In this document: piece by piece, positions 38,556 to 50,199 of the stretch
How positions within the stretch are numbered: the stretch's first letter is position 1
Layout: every line of letters begins with the position of its first letter
Origin: Channa striata
Lineage: Eukaryota > Chordata > Actinopteri > Anabantiformes > Channidae
Assembly (NCBI GenBank): GCA_033026295.1
Contig: CM065189.1
Span: 13,397,203-13,461,202, forward strand
Length of the DNA: 64,000 nt
Direction of reading: 5' to 3'
Notes under the pieces: generated by a model
The model's database searches: none
What the model saw: only the letters and a program-made list of their open reading frames with translations
What the model was told of the DNA's origin: nothing
Translations under genes and position numbers: made by a program

Positions 38556-39745
38556 TTAAAAGATGCGCTCCATGCTGACGTAGTTAAACTCCTTGACAGT
38601 TTGGCTCGTTAAATTAGTTTCTTTGTTGTGACAGGCACATAACGTCAGGTTAGAACTTATTCTATAGGCCTGTATTTGAGATGTGGGAATGACCACCTTC
38701 GCAAGCTGACTGTAAAATGGGTCAACTATCTTCAGTGTTGACACAGTTGTGACATCCTGGTACTTAACAAACAGACAAAACATAAAACTAGATCAAACAT
38801 TTAAATAGAGCATACACTCACCATAGATTCACTCTAATAAGGAAAAAGAACAAGCAAATGTAATAAAGATACGTAGTGTAAACTTACCTATCAACTGTGG
38901 AACATTAACACAAACTGACTAAAAGACATGACATGTGCCTGTCACAACATTTAAAGTGCCATGAAAGAGTTTTCTGTTTTTGTTGTATTTTTTAAAAATT
39001 GTATATAAATTGCCATTTGCCCATCAGTCTACACTTATTAACCCATAATTACAAAAATGTATAACTTAAGTTTCTTATTTAACATAGTATTCATATCATA
39101 GCACTATTTTCAGTTAAAACAGGACTGAAAGGTTATTGACAAACCCACAGTCTTACCCATTAGTAAACAATTATTATAAAAAAAACTAAAAACACACACT
39201 ACCAAAGTTAAAATGATTTTACAATCACCAATAACCCTACTAGTAAATGCAAACAAACTCACGTTTACCTTAGTGTGAGGAGAATTGTCAATCAAAGCAC
39301 AAAGGCTCTTCAAATCATGGCCTGTGTTCATCAAAACATCTAAGCTTCACATATGAAAAGGATTTTAACATTTTTAGCACATGCCTGAAACATCTCACAA
39401 CTATTAAAATTACTATAAAGTAGGTTATTTTACTATTAATAATCATCCAAAACACAGGTGCTACCTGGAGACACCTCTGCACCTTTTGGTGGTGCTTCAA
39501 GTAAGAGACCATCTGCTATTTACTGATTTCTGTAACAACGAACAATCAGTAAATAAATGACTGAATAGTTTTAAGCACAACATATTTTTTCCTTGTAAAA
39601 AAAATGTCTCTTTAAATTCAAAATGCAGGCTTAGGTGTAATAAATAGTGGATACATACTCCTGCCATTTTTTCCTTTGGACAATTTTGTTTGGCAAGAAA
39701 AATATCTCCAAAGGGAGAGGAGTTCAACACTCTTCATGACAAGCC
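38556..39745 (-). CDS. Unrecognised multi-exon gene, last four exons
   Basis: Four exons with GT-AG borders join in one frame: 39659-39745, 39465-39515, 39269-39339 and 38556-38762 (stop TAA). Phases match at each junction (1-1, 1-1, 1-0, 0-stop). The first reads LVMKSVELLSLWRYFSCQTK..., the second DGLLLEAPPKGAEVSP, the third VLMNTGHDLKSLCALIDNSP, and the last has VSTLKIVDPFYSQLAKVV and ends EFNYVSMERIF. There is no signal peptide, membrane helix or motif that I can name. The left border of the first listed exon is uncertain, since AG occurs at several places. Consistent phasing across three introns argues for a real gene. A start exon may be at 42290-42337, but the exons between were not found. 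Its tail lies about 2.5 kb upstream of gne on the same strand. Confidence 0.55.
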
Positions 39746-39894
39746 CTGCTGGGCTTAGTCGAGGGAGGCAAACACTTGTTTATACGGTAGCCCAATTCAC
39801 ACAGTACAAAATGCACCTCAAACTCTCTGTAGATAAAATTCTATGGTAACACTCAGATCAGGGCTGGAGCATAAAACTATTTCTGAAGTTTTGA

Positions 39895-40080
39895 GTGTTT
39901 CCAAAAAAACAGTGGCCTCAAAAAGTTCCGAATCGTCAGGAATTCTGTGCTTCAACAAATTACTGAATAAAAAGGTCAAAATCGATCCATCCAGCTATTA
40001 TCTTTAACAGCTTATCTGATAGAGGCCGCCGGGAGCTGGAACTCAAAGGTCTGAATACTTATGTGTATTAAATATTTCTG
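39895..40080. repeat. Interspersed repeat fragments of teleost type
   Basis: 'cagtggcctcaaaaagttccga' and 'aaggtctgaatacttatgtg' are typical fragments of fish Tc1-family non-autonomous elements. 'gatccatccagctattatc...gcttatctgat' with 'gccgccgggagctggaa' resembles another common fish repeat nested between them. All are non-coding and recognised by eye only. Confidence 0.4.
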
Positions 40081-40599
40081 ATTTCCAATTTTCCATACAT
40101 TAATTGTCATGATGGATTACTAAATGTAGATTTGATGGGAAGAAAATGATTAAAAATTAAATCCACATCAACAAAGTACACCCCTTACCCCCTTAGAGTT
40201 CAGAGTCCAATGTGTCTTCAATTCTCCCAAGAGTACAGTACTCTATGTTTAATTCGTTCCTCAGAAAAAGAGAAATTGATAATAAATAATTACATAAAGG
40301 CATTATTTAAAGATTTTAAAGAATCATACAAAAACACTTATTATCTTGGTTGTTACAGCTTAACCTGTGTCATATCTCAGTGACATACTGCCATCTAATG
40401 TCCTTTATAATAAAGAACATTTCACAGGTAGGTCACCACTGAGACTGATGTCTTACAGTTGCAGTTGTGTATCTTACTATGTAGATGGATCTAATCCAAG
40501 ATACAGTTGGATTTCCTGGTCACGTTTACTAAAGTATAAGACATTTATTGTATAATTATAAGAATAATAACTAATTAACTGAAAATAACGTTGACACCA

Positions 40600-40940
40600 T
40601 TAATAAACCCATTTCCAAAAAGAATGGGGCGTTGTGTGTGTTCCACTGTTACATTGTCTCATCTTTTAACAACAATTTGTAAGGACCTCGGAACAGGGAA
40701 GAGCAAATACTTTAGTTTTGAAAGCAGTTTTTTCTTCCCGAAGGTTGATGTAGGACTTGAGGTGTTCATATTTTTGTGCCGCCCTCTGTCAATCTTCGCT
40801 TGATAACACACCAAATGTTTTCAAAAGGTAACAGAGATGGACTGCAGGCCAGACCAGTTTAGCACCGAAACTCTTTTATAATGGAGCCACGCTGTTGTAA
40901 TATTGTAGAATGTGGTTTGGCTTTGTGTTACTGAAAATGA
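40600..40940 (-). mobile_element. Degenerate Tc1-like transposon with transposase C-terminus
   Basis: The left end 'aacccatttccaaaaagaatgg' is the same terminal sequence as at 7.3 kb. Reading the minus strand into the element gives a decayed LVWPAV... block where Tc1-like transposases carry DWPA.SPDLNPIE, followed by KTFGVL, then frameshifts and stops. It is an inactive remnant lying upstream of the last exons of the unrecognised gene. Confidence 0.55.
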
Positions 40941-42289
40941 TGATTGTGTAATTGAAAATGATGTCACAGATATGAACATCACCCCAGTCTCACTTTGTAA
41001 AAAGCTTATCTTTGATACTATTTAAGAGTGGAGTCTGTTTTTTACGTGTTTGGAAAACATTTCCAATTTGTTGTTGCCCTGCTAGAATTTGTTTTGTTTT
41101 GTCTTTGGCATAAAAATGAACTGGTAATTTTCAGTGTAATGTGGTTTAGATTAGGCTTTTTTATTTACTTTGAGCTAGCGAATTTAGACAGGAAATCCAT
41201 GTGGTTGTCAACATCCAAATTAAGATGAAGTCCCCGAAATTATCTAGATGTAAAATGTTTGCATTCTAAATAAGGATATTAGATTGCAGAATGACACACC
41301 TTCAGCTGTAACAACTACGGCACATTACAAAACATAAGTTTCTGAAAACTGGGTTTGTGACATAGCCTGACACAACTCAGCTCCTCCAAAAATATTGGAA
41401 CATGGGAATGAGAAGTTCTAAATGACTGATCTTAGAATTGGCCTTGGATTTTAACAGTTTATTGTTAAAAAAGAACAAATCATCATAAACAAACTAGTAG
41501 GTAATGGACGTATATCATGTATTGCCCTTATTTCTGGTGATTGTGTTTAAACTTTAAAATCTTTACAATAATGTGAGATCTGTGCAGATTACCTTGCTGA
41601 ACAAAAAGTGTATTTTGAAATGTTCTTCATCTGCGAGCTTCTTTCCTGTGATATTCCAAATGCTAATGTACAGATGTCACTGACTTTTTGTCAAAAGAAG
41701 ATGCTGACACACAAAACAGCGGCTTTCAGGTAGCACAGTTAACACAGAGGCATGTCAGGGGCACAGGCAGCAGGTTTGGGGATAGAAGCATCACCCTCAG
41801 CAGCTAACTGCATAGCTACACATCAAAGAAAATCTATTATTTATCATCCAAAGCAGCCTATGGGAGACACACGTTACAATGTCAGTCTTGACACCTGAAC
41901 ACCTTAAACACGGAGTCAAACACTGAATTGTTGAGCCAAAGGAAACAGAGACAGCAAAAAGAAAGACATTGTTCCAACTTTGGCTAATGTTCATATCAAC
42001 TAAAGTAAAACCTAATGATGGTCTGCGGTCTGAGTTTAGCTTCAAAGTTATGCTAGTTGCTCCTTTACAAGTGCACGACGTTGATCCCTTGGTGAAATGA
42101 AAGCTTTTTGGGTTTTTTTTTTACCAAGTGCTTGGGACACGTTGCCGAAACCATCCTCGCTGCTTCGTTTCGTAGCACCGTTAGATAAGCTAACGTTAGC
42201 TTACAGTTAGCTAAAGTTATCGTCCCGTCCATAGCGCTTCTCGCGTTAAGCTGCACTGTCAATTATCATGTGACGTTAACGCCAGTTAC

Positions 42290-42337
42290 CTTGAATTTTA
42301 CCGATCTCACGCCGGAACCGTCGATGGTTACATTCAT
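42290..42337 (-). CDS. Possible first coding exon of the unrecognised gene
   Basis: A minus-strand ATG at 42337 opens MNVTIDGSGVRSVKFK and reaches a GTAACT donor after AAG in phase 0. It lies in a CpG-containing stretch (about 42.1-42.5 kb) with CGCCGGAACCG and CACGTGACC elements, as expected for a promoter-proximal first exon. Linking it to the exons at 38.6-39.7 kb rests on strand and distance only. It could instead belong to a different transcript. Confidence 0.35.
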
Positions 42338-42510
42338 TTGATTCTCCTCTGTTTGGGGTTTCAGGTGTCACTGGCGACGTCTGTTGAAGCGGAAATGCTC
42401 AGCACTGCCAAGACTCCTGCGTCCATGCGCCGCAAATCACGTGACCGCTGCAAACGAGGCCTCGTTACGTCACTGACGAGCGGATCCAAAGCTGGAGAGG
42501 TAGTGAGCCT
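42338..42510. promoter_or_regulatory. CpG-rich promoter-like segment
   Basis: This stretch contains many CpG dinucleotides in an otherwise CpG-poor neighbourhood, with AAATCACGTGACC near 42436 (E-box/USF or TFE-type site) and TTACGTCACTGACG near 42465 (CRE-like). It would drive the minus-strand gene starting at about 42337. A plus-strand partner was not recognised. Confidence 0.4.
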
Positions 42511-43079
42511 CAAGAGGAGCAGAAATGATGAGTGAAATAAGTGAAAATCTTTGAACATACTCCATCCATATCACAAAAAACAATGTTGCAGAAACACCCG
42601 CATCAACATACATTCAATACAATTTTACTCGTGACCATATTTGCCTCATCGAGGCTGCCTGTTATACAAAGTCCATTAAATATTGCATCATCTACAGACC
42701 AACACAATGAAACTCTTTTGACAAAATAACTTTGATTAAAGGCTAAGAAAAGATGAAATGGTGAGCTCCACTGCAGGAATGAAGCAATGAGGCTTTGTCA
42801 GGACGGCCGCTCAGATGCAGTCAGCAGATGTCATTCTTCTGACTGAATCAAACGCTTCGAAGCAATGTGCTGTTTACAGGTCTGTCTCAAAGCTGTTCAG
42901 GGATTCATGAAGCTTCAATTTCGCCATCAGTAGTGGATCAGCCACATCAGGGGGAAGAGAATGAGCAGTTTCAGGTCTTACTTTCAGTTCTTTTATTTTG
43001 TATTTTTGTTTGGTTTGGTTTGGTAAGTTATGGTTTTAGTTAGTTATGGTTAGAGCTTTTGTTTGTTGATTTGTTATCA

Positions 43080-44340
43080 TTTGGTTTTTTGAACACTTTT
43101 GCTTGGGAATGGGAAGAGTGGGCGGAGCACACCATGTTATGCCCAGGTTCCCCTAGACCAGGGATCATAACACCTATTTCATTACATCTATAAATCTCCT
43201 CTTTAGTCTTCCCTGTAGACCTCCTGCCTGGCAGCTCCAACCACAGCATCCTTCTACCTGTATATATTTACAATCTCTCCTCTGAGCATGTTTAAACCAC
43301 ATCAATCTGGCTTCTCTGACTTCCTCTCCCCTCTAAAGGGGAGATTTATAACATCTAACATGAGATGTCCCTCTGATTTACTCATTCCTGATCCTATCCA
43401 TCCTACCTTAAGCTGTACAACATCGCTGGTCTCACCACTGCCTTGAACACCTTTTCTTTCATCCTCACTGATACTCTTTTATCATGCGATATGTCTGATA
43501 CTTTTCTTCACCCATTCCAACCCGCTTGCACTCGCCTGTTCACCTCTTTTCCCCAGTCTCCCTTGCTCTGAACGCTAAGAACCTAAAGTTCTGCACCTTG
43601 TGCAACCCTGCTCCCTGTAATCTCACAGTTTCATGCGAGTCTCTCTCATTCACACACATATATTCTGTCTTGCCGCTTCTAATCTTCATTCCTCGAGTTT
43701 CCAGAGCAGACCTTGTCTCTCTAGATTTTCCTCTACTTGCTCTCACTACAGATCACAATGTCATCTGAAAACATCATAGTCCATGGAGGTTCCTGTCTAA
43801 CCTCATCTGTCAGCCTGTCCACCACCAGAGCAAACAAGACGGGGCTCAGGGACCAATCTTTAATGCAGACCTACCTTTACCTTGAACTCCTCTGTCACAC
43901 CTGCAGCACACCTCACCGCTGTCTTACAGCTTTTATTCATGTCCTGCACCACTCTAACATACTTTTCTGACACTCCAGATTTCCTCGTACCACAGCTCCT
44001 CTCTCGGCACCCTCTCATACGCTTTCTTTAAATCTACAAAGACACAAATCAACTTCCTATGGCCTTCTCTGTACTTCTCCATCAGCATCCGCAAAGCAAA
44101 TACTGCATCTGTTGAACTCCTTTTAGGCATGAAACCATATTACTGCTCACAAATGCCCATCTCTCCTCTTAGCTTAGCTTTCATTAGTCTTTCCCATAAC
44201 TTCATTGTATGGCTCATCAGCTTTATTCCTTTGTAGTTGCCACAGCTCTGCACATCTCCCTTTTTCTTAAAACTGGCACCAGTACACATCTCCTCCATTC
44301 CTCAGGCCTCCTCTCCTCTCCAATATCTTAAACAAACTAC
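43080..44340 (-). mobile_element. RTE-type LINE reverse-transcriptase remnant
   Basis: On the minus strand, frameshifted segments spell reverse-transcriptase blocks in order: GIKLMSHTMKLWERL, a KRSSTDAVFAL-like block, LMEKYREGHRKLICVFVDL, KAYERVPREEL, then FSDDIVICSE (the catalytic [YF]xDD box with an A-to-S change). Near the end comes LWLELPGRRSTGKTK, matching the C-terminal W...GRR.RGRPK region. Multiple stops and frameshifts show that it is inactive. It is the largest mobile element fragment in the window. Confidence 0.8.
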
Positions 44341-44379
44341 ACTTTCTTTCTCTTTAATAGTAGTCAGAGAAAAGTAGTA

Positions 44380-45071
44380 GACAGTGCACAATGGGTTGTT
44401 CCAAAATTATGACAAACTACATTTATCCTGCACAAACTTATGGAGCTCTGAGCTTACATCCACTGCCACATATGCCATCAAAGTACTAAAATATGGCCTA
44501 ATTCAGCATCTACTGAAATCTGACTAACATGTACCAACACGCCCTGTAAATGTTACAGTGCTTGGGGGTCATGGAGGGGGAAAAAAACGACACTGAGCGC
44601 ATAATGAGACACTGTTCCTCTTTCTGTGTGTAAAACATTCCTGGAATTTTAGCCATGCCCATGTTTGCTGTGTGGAAATTTCACTAAACACCAGTTTGCA
44701 CAATATCGAAAGAACCAGAAAAGATTTTAATACAACACCAAGGAAAACTAAGGAACGCTGAGAGAGGATGATTTTTGTCTATTAAGGGTCCAGCGAAGCT
44801 AAACACAGATTTGACCTTAAAAACATTTTTATATAATAATATATTTATATATAGTTAAAAATACATTTATACATATATAAAATTCTCCACTTGCCCCTTA
44901 TTCCTTTCTTCAAACTCGGGTCCTGCACAGTATCTTAGCTGTTCCTAGCACTCCTAGTTTGGGTTTTACAGCCCCTCGTGTTCCTGTCATCACAGGTACC
45001 ACATCCCTTTTAACTCCTGGTATTTCTCGAGCTTCTCGTGTTCCTTCTCCCTGATGTTGCTGGATATACTG

Positions 45072-45104
<33 letters not shown>

Positions 45105-45140
45105 ATTATATATGTATTATTTATACACTATATATATGTA
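44380..45140. other. AT-rich intergenic DNA with TATA/TG microsatellites
   Basis: No gene is recognised. Near 44.82-44.88 kb there are TATATA tracts, and near 45.07-45.11 kb a TA run followed by about 11 TG units. The latter lies next to a Tc1-like remnant. Confidence 0.5.
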
Positions 45141-45149
45141 TATACAGTA

Positions 45150-45425
45150 TATACACTACCAGTCAAATCTTTCTCTCTGTCTTCTCTCTCTAATGGTTTT
45201 CCTTTATTTTCCGAACCCCATTAAGACAAGGTACACCTGTGAAGTGAAAACCATTTGAGGTGACTAGAATGTCAAGAGTATGCAAGGCAATAATCAAAGC
45301 AAAGGGTGGTTATTTTGAAGAATCTAAAATATAAAACATGTTTTGAGTTGATTCACACCTTTTTTTCCTCACTACATAATTCCATATGTGTTTATTCATA
45401 ATATTGAAGTTAGTAGTTTTTTTGA
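45150..45425 (+). mobile_element. Tc1/mariner-like element, 3' end with transposase tail
   Basis: The segment begins with ACACTACCAGTCAAA, a known fish Tc1-type terminal motif. On the plus strand it has an open tail reading VTRMSRVCKAIIKAKGGYFE followed by ESKI and a stop at about 45330. This matches the C-terminus of Tc1-like transposases. The catalytic core is absent, so the element is a truncated, non-autonomous remnant. Confidence 0.65.
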
Positions 45426-45429
45426 AAAC

Positions 45430-48400
45430 CATTAAATGAGATTGTGTGTTCATATATATATGTGCGTGTGTGTGTTTGTGCGTGTAATTGTATGTATGTA
45501 CATTATATATATATATAACAAACTGTTTGACTGCACTATTGTGGATCACTGTAAACCAGGAGCAGTAGTGAAAGTGGTTAGTATCAGCTGCAGCTCTTCC
45601 ACTGCCTTCTGCAATTTCAGTTGTGCTGCATTGCAGGGCTATTTCTCTCACACCCAGGGCTGGGTTTCCATAAAAAGGGACGGCATAGTAGTGCTTTAGA
45701 GGAGTCCTGAGAGGGAGATGAGTTGGGGGGCTTTGAATGGGATGTGCCTGGAAAGAAGTTTGACATGCAATGGGGCCTCAGGTGACGCACAGAACAAAAG
45801 GAGCAGACAGGAGAGTGCTGGAAGAGAGCTGACAGATTGGTTGTTAGGTGTGTGTGGCCACTGACCAGAGACAGGGTAATGGGAGGGGGGTAAGGATGAG
45901 TCACAGTGGTGTGTACAGTATGTATGTATGCATTTGTGCATGTGTGTGTGTGTAAATCTGGAGGGATGCTGTCGACCCAAAAAATTGCAGCGTAGCCTGG
46001 CAGTCTGTGTCACAGCTTTTCCCGGGGACATTTCAGGACAAGCTGTTGTTTCTGCTGACATGTTGCTGACACACCTGTTATTATTCAGCCAAATTACATA
46101 TTTTTTGCAACAACCTGTGCAAGCCTACGGGCATTGCCTAAAATTACTTACTGCGTATTAACTCAAGTACACAAAAACTTATTGTATCAGTTTCTATTAA
46201 TTCTCCAATGTTTTTCCACAAAGAAGAGCTTTTAAACATTTTTTACATAAGACACATAATGGCATTGTTTGGCATAGCAGGTATGTTTTACACATTTTCC
46301 ATCCTTTCTATCCTTTTTAGTTTTTTGCAGGTTTGCTGACCTCATGTATATTTGCTTTTAGTATAATGCCTTCCAGTGAAATACAAATTTCCTTGCGTGA
46401 TTTTATTTCACAACTTTATCAAACTAATTATAATTTGCATTGTGTCTTCTCTCTTATCCTTTCTGTTCCTGCTGCCAAAACCCATTATTCTACCTTTCTG
46501 CTAATGTTAAACTGCTAAATATTTATTTTAAAGATACTCTGTAAAACTCCTTCCCTATGATCAGTTTCACAGCAGCTGTTAAGGGACAGAAAAGGAACTG
46601 AGCCATTGTGAGGCACAAAAACAAAAAACTCTGCCCATAGGGCTTGGCTGCACTGAAGGGGCTGTACATATAAATATAATATTAGCATCTAATTTTGATA
46701 AATTGGTTCATTCAGTTCAACCACAGTTGGGAAAAGTGTAGCATGATAGAGACGTGCAATCCTGCATAAAGTTTTGCATATTATCAGTGTCTAAAATGTT
46801 AAAAAAGATACATTAAGATACATTTTTCGTTAAAATATGACATGTCTATTATTAATATAAGAGATTAAAGATAGTTTCAGCACCATTCAATGTGTACCTT
46901 TAGACATTTTACACATTTAAACATGAATACTGACAAAAAACATGCACATACCTAAACAGTTCACAACTTTTGCTTTTGAGGAGATGTGGAATGAGTGTTT
47001 GGCCGACTAGGATCCGTTCATTTTAATAGTCCATGTTTCAGGAGTGAATTGGGGATTTTTTTTTTTTCTGAAACAAATGCAGGAATAAATAAAAATTGCA
47101 ATGAATCTCTGTCTGAGTAAGTCTGATGAATGATGTGCTGCAGTTTTGAAAGATTCCCAGGGTAAATTTATGGGTGTTAATTGTGTGATAAATGGCAATT
47201 TATTGTTTCTTAGGGTAATAACACATGAAGCATGTTTCTCAGATTTGCTTTTTGAAAAATAAGATAGCTCATGTAATCATGTCAAAATTATTGTAAGAAT
47301 AAATACACAAACTTCAAAAGCAGGCTACTTGTGCTCATGTGAAGCTGAATAACTCATCTTCATTTCTTTCTCATTTGCACCTTGTCTCTTTCTCGCGTCC
47401 CTACATCCACACTGTTCAACACTGTTTTACCAGTCAGGTTTGCGTGCAGTGTGTCTTATTGCTGTAGTTGTCTGAGATAACAGCAGTGAAGATTGCAGGA
47501 TTTCCTCAGTAGAAACTGATCAACAGCAACAAACGCAGTAGATAAACACAATCCTATCCAGATACGTTGGTTATCACTTGTCACTACACGGCATAATTTT
47601 ATCTGACTTCCTTTCAACATTCTGTGTATTTCTCTGGCTTTGGTTACCGTAACATTTTTTAACTGTTTATGCTGCATCATTGATTTGAAGACAGTTGAGG
47701 GGGAGAACGTGGTAAGTGCCAACGCAAGGAAACGCTTTCTCAAATTCGGTTTTACTTTCTTTTTCAGAAAAGAATTGAGTTACACCTGCTTTACCAGTGT
47801 GAAGCTGGATATTAACAGCCACAACATAACGCTTTTGCTGATAGTCCAAAATATCAATAACACTCATGTTATATTAGAATACATGTCATTTGTGTCAAGA
47901 GCCTGTAATTTTAGGTAAAGCTGTCCAGCATTTTTAAAGGTCACATTAAGACCCCTTCATTTCTGTGACTGTTCCCTTAGTTGGTTCCCTGGTTGGTAAA
48001 TCTCTGACAGTTTATTCAAGGACAAAGTGCTTATGCTGCACATCACTATGCAAGTAGCATAGAATGTACACAAGAAGAGGGTCTATTTTTCTGAAAGCTG
48101 TTGACACTTTGGTGGAGCACATTGGTATTTGGGTGGGAGCAAAAGTCAGATTCTTGGTATGATGAAATAACGCAGTAAGATTTACATTGGGTTGTTTTTC
48201 AATGCAGAGTTATGTTTGTGAGATGCTCACAGATGCAGAGCTTTTTTGTTTGTGACAAGAACACAAATGAGGTAAATGTATGAAACTACAAATTTTGAAA
48301 AAAACATGTTTAACTGAAATTTGGCCGCATTTAAATGTTATCTACATATACAAGTATAATAAGAAAAAATAATGACACGTGGCAATTTTTGGGAATAGCT

Positions 48401-49740
48401 TTTAATAAGTAGTTCCTTAAAATGTTGTTGACATCGAAATAACCAACAGAATACACACAACACATCCTCTTCAAATCAAACTATCTTTAAGTTGAGCAGG
48501 GCACAGTGGGTCACAAGCAACGGTTTAGCTCGAAGTGACATTACTACACATCATGGCTCAGGAATTCCCTCCACCCAAATGACAAAACTAGTTCCATTGC
48601 ACCATGCAAATGTCTGCCAAATCAAAATGCACTGTTCTTATTATCCACAGAGGGGCAGCAGCGTAGTCAAAGAGCTTGTTTCTCTGCCATCATCATGACT
48701 GCAATGCAAGCCAAGGTCCCGTTCAAGGGCACACATCATATCTGCAAAGTCACATGTGAATGGAGAGGCTGTGTGTGGGCGTTTTCAGCCACAGCAGATG
48801 ATTTTAGTCTTGCTATTCATCCACATTATAATTCACACAGTGCTGCTGCTGCAAATATGTGAGGGCATAGAAGCCTGCTAAAACCAAATGCCCTTAAGTG
48901 TCTCTGCTGGAAAATTGTTAAATGCAATGGCTGTGTCCTCTCTGATCGTGAATATGTTTTCCTTCTAGAGCAATGACAATATTCTCACTGTGCTTTTTGT
49001 AGTTAAAATTTCAGATTTTACAAATAATGTTGTATAATCTCCTGAGGTAGAAATTGTGCCTTGTACGAATAGCATGAGCAGGACGCCATCATAACTCCCC
49101 TCCCCTGCCTTACCTTTTTATAGCCATCAATTATGCATGGACCCTCTCAGTGTACACATAATGTATTCAAGGATCTCTGCTGCATGGAAATCTCGGCATA
49201 AGCAGTTTGTAACTCTGTGTGTATGCGTATGTGTGAGCGTGTCCTCAGGGCAAGAGAGGAAACCTAATCAATAACAATCTTTTGGTAGAAAGGAGTCATT
49301 TTACATGTACAAAGGAGGGACAGAGAGAAAGACTGTGGGTGGTTTCAGCAACAATGTGTATGTTTCAACAATTTTTTAATAAATACTAACATCAATACTT
49401 TTGTAATTGTAAATAAAAATAATAGAGACTAAAACACTAATAAGGTAAAAGTAACTTAACTTCTATAATGCTTTCCCTGACTGAAGCTTTAAGTGCGATT
49501 ATTAGTGCACCTATGATCCATGAAAATAAGAGTGTTTTCATTCCCATTGTTTGTTACAACAAAGCGGCGCATTCATCCAACCACTGGACACGATGCGGTC
49601 AGGGTGAGACTGCTTTGTCAGCACAATCTTCATCGCTGATCAGATGGATGGAGTGTGTGAGTGTGTGAATGTGTGAGTGTGTGTGACAGGTGATCATAAA
49701 ACTACAAACCAGGACCCATTTGGTATTGATCACTGCCCCA
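45430..49740. other. Intergenic region, no gene recognised
   Basis: Both strands were read. Open frames are short, AT-driven and without splice-consistent partners. Short TG and TA runs occur near 45.45-45.52 kb and 45.94-45.96 kb. I see nothing else that can be named. Confidence 0.45.
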
Positions 49741-49759
49741 GGATCTACTTTAATCAGTA

Positions 49760-49763
49760 TCAC

Positions 49764-49806
<43 letters not shown>
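49760..49806. repeat. (CA)n microsatellite
   Basis: A perfect CA array of about 20 units is followed by GA-rich sequence (GACAGACAGACAGAGAGAGAG). It lies in the non-genic interval between the unrecognised gene and the complexin gene. Confidence 0.95.
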
Positions 49807-49809
<3 letters not shown>

Positions 49810-50155
49810 ACAGACAGACAGAGAGAGAGTGAGAGAGGGGAGATGCTGACTCCTTCAGCATAGTTGATGTTTCTGCAGCCTAATCAGTTGAGGCACAGAT
49901 AGGTGGATGGATAGATTGTCGCTGATTCATTCACTTCATTGTCGGTGATTCTTTTCATGAGAACCACTTTGTAACATTTTGTTTAGCTCTCCACAGAGAT
50001 ATTTAACATATCATTATTATGACTCTTAGGAATGTGAGTGCTAATGTGACTAGTTTATCTTGCCAAGTTGGACAAACAGGGTTTTCTAATTTAAGGAACA
50101 CTGCTTTCAGCCAAATACTCTCTGCTAATAATTAGGACGACTTCAGAGAACAGCT

Positions 50156-50160
<5 letters not shown>

Positions 50161-50190
<30 letters not shown>
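50161..50190. repeat. (CA)n microsatellite
   Basis: A second perfect CA array, about 15 units, lies 0.4 kb from the previous one in non-genic DNA. Confidence 0.9.
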
Positions 50191-50193
<3 letters not shown>

Positions 50194-50199
50194 TTGGCT

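Noticed and set aside
41797..42262. Minus-strand open frames between 41.8 and 42.26 kb as internal exons of the unrecognised gene
   Set aside because: Candidate splice pairs exist (for example AATTCAG...TTTAAG|GTGTTC near 41.9 kb), but none gives a convincing conserved-looking peptide in the phase required by the 42290 donor.
42338..42535. Plus-strand open frame at the CpG-rich segment as a divergent gene
   Set aside because: It ends after 65 codons without a splice donor leading to further exons and has no known domain. The segment is better explained as promoter.
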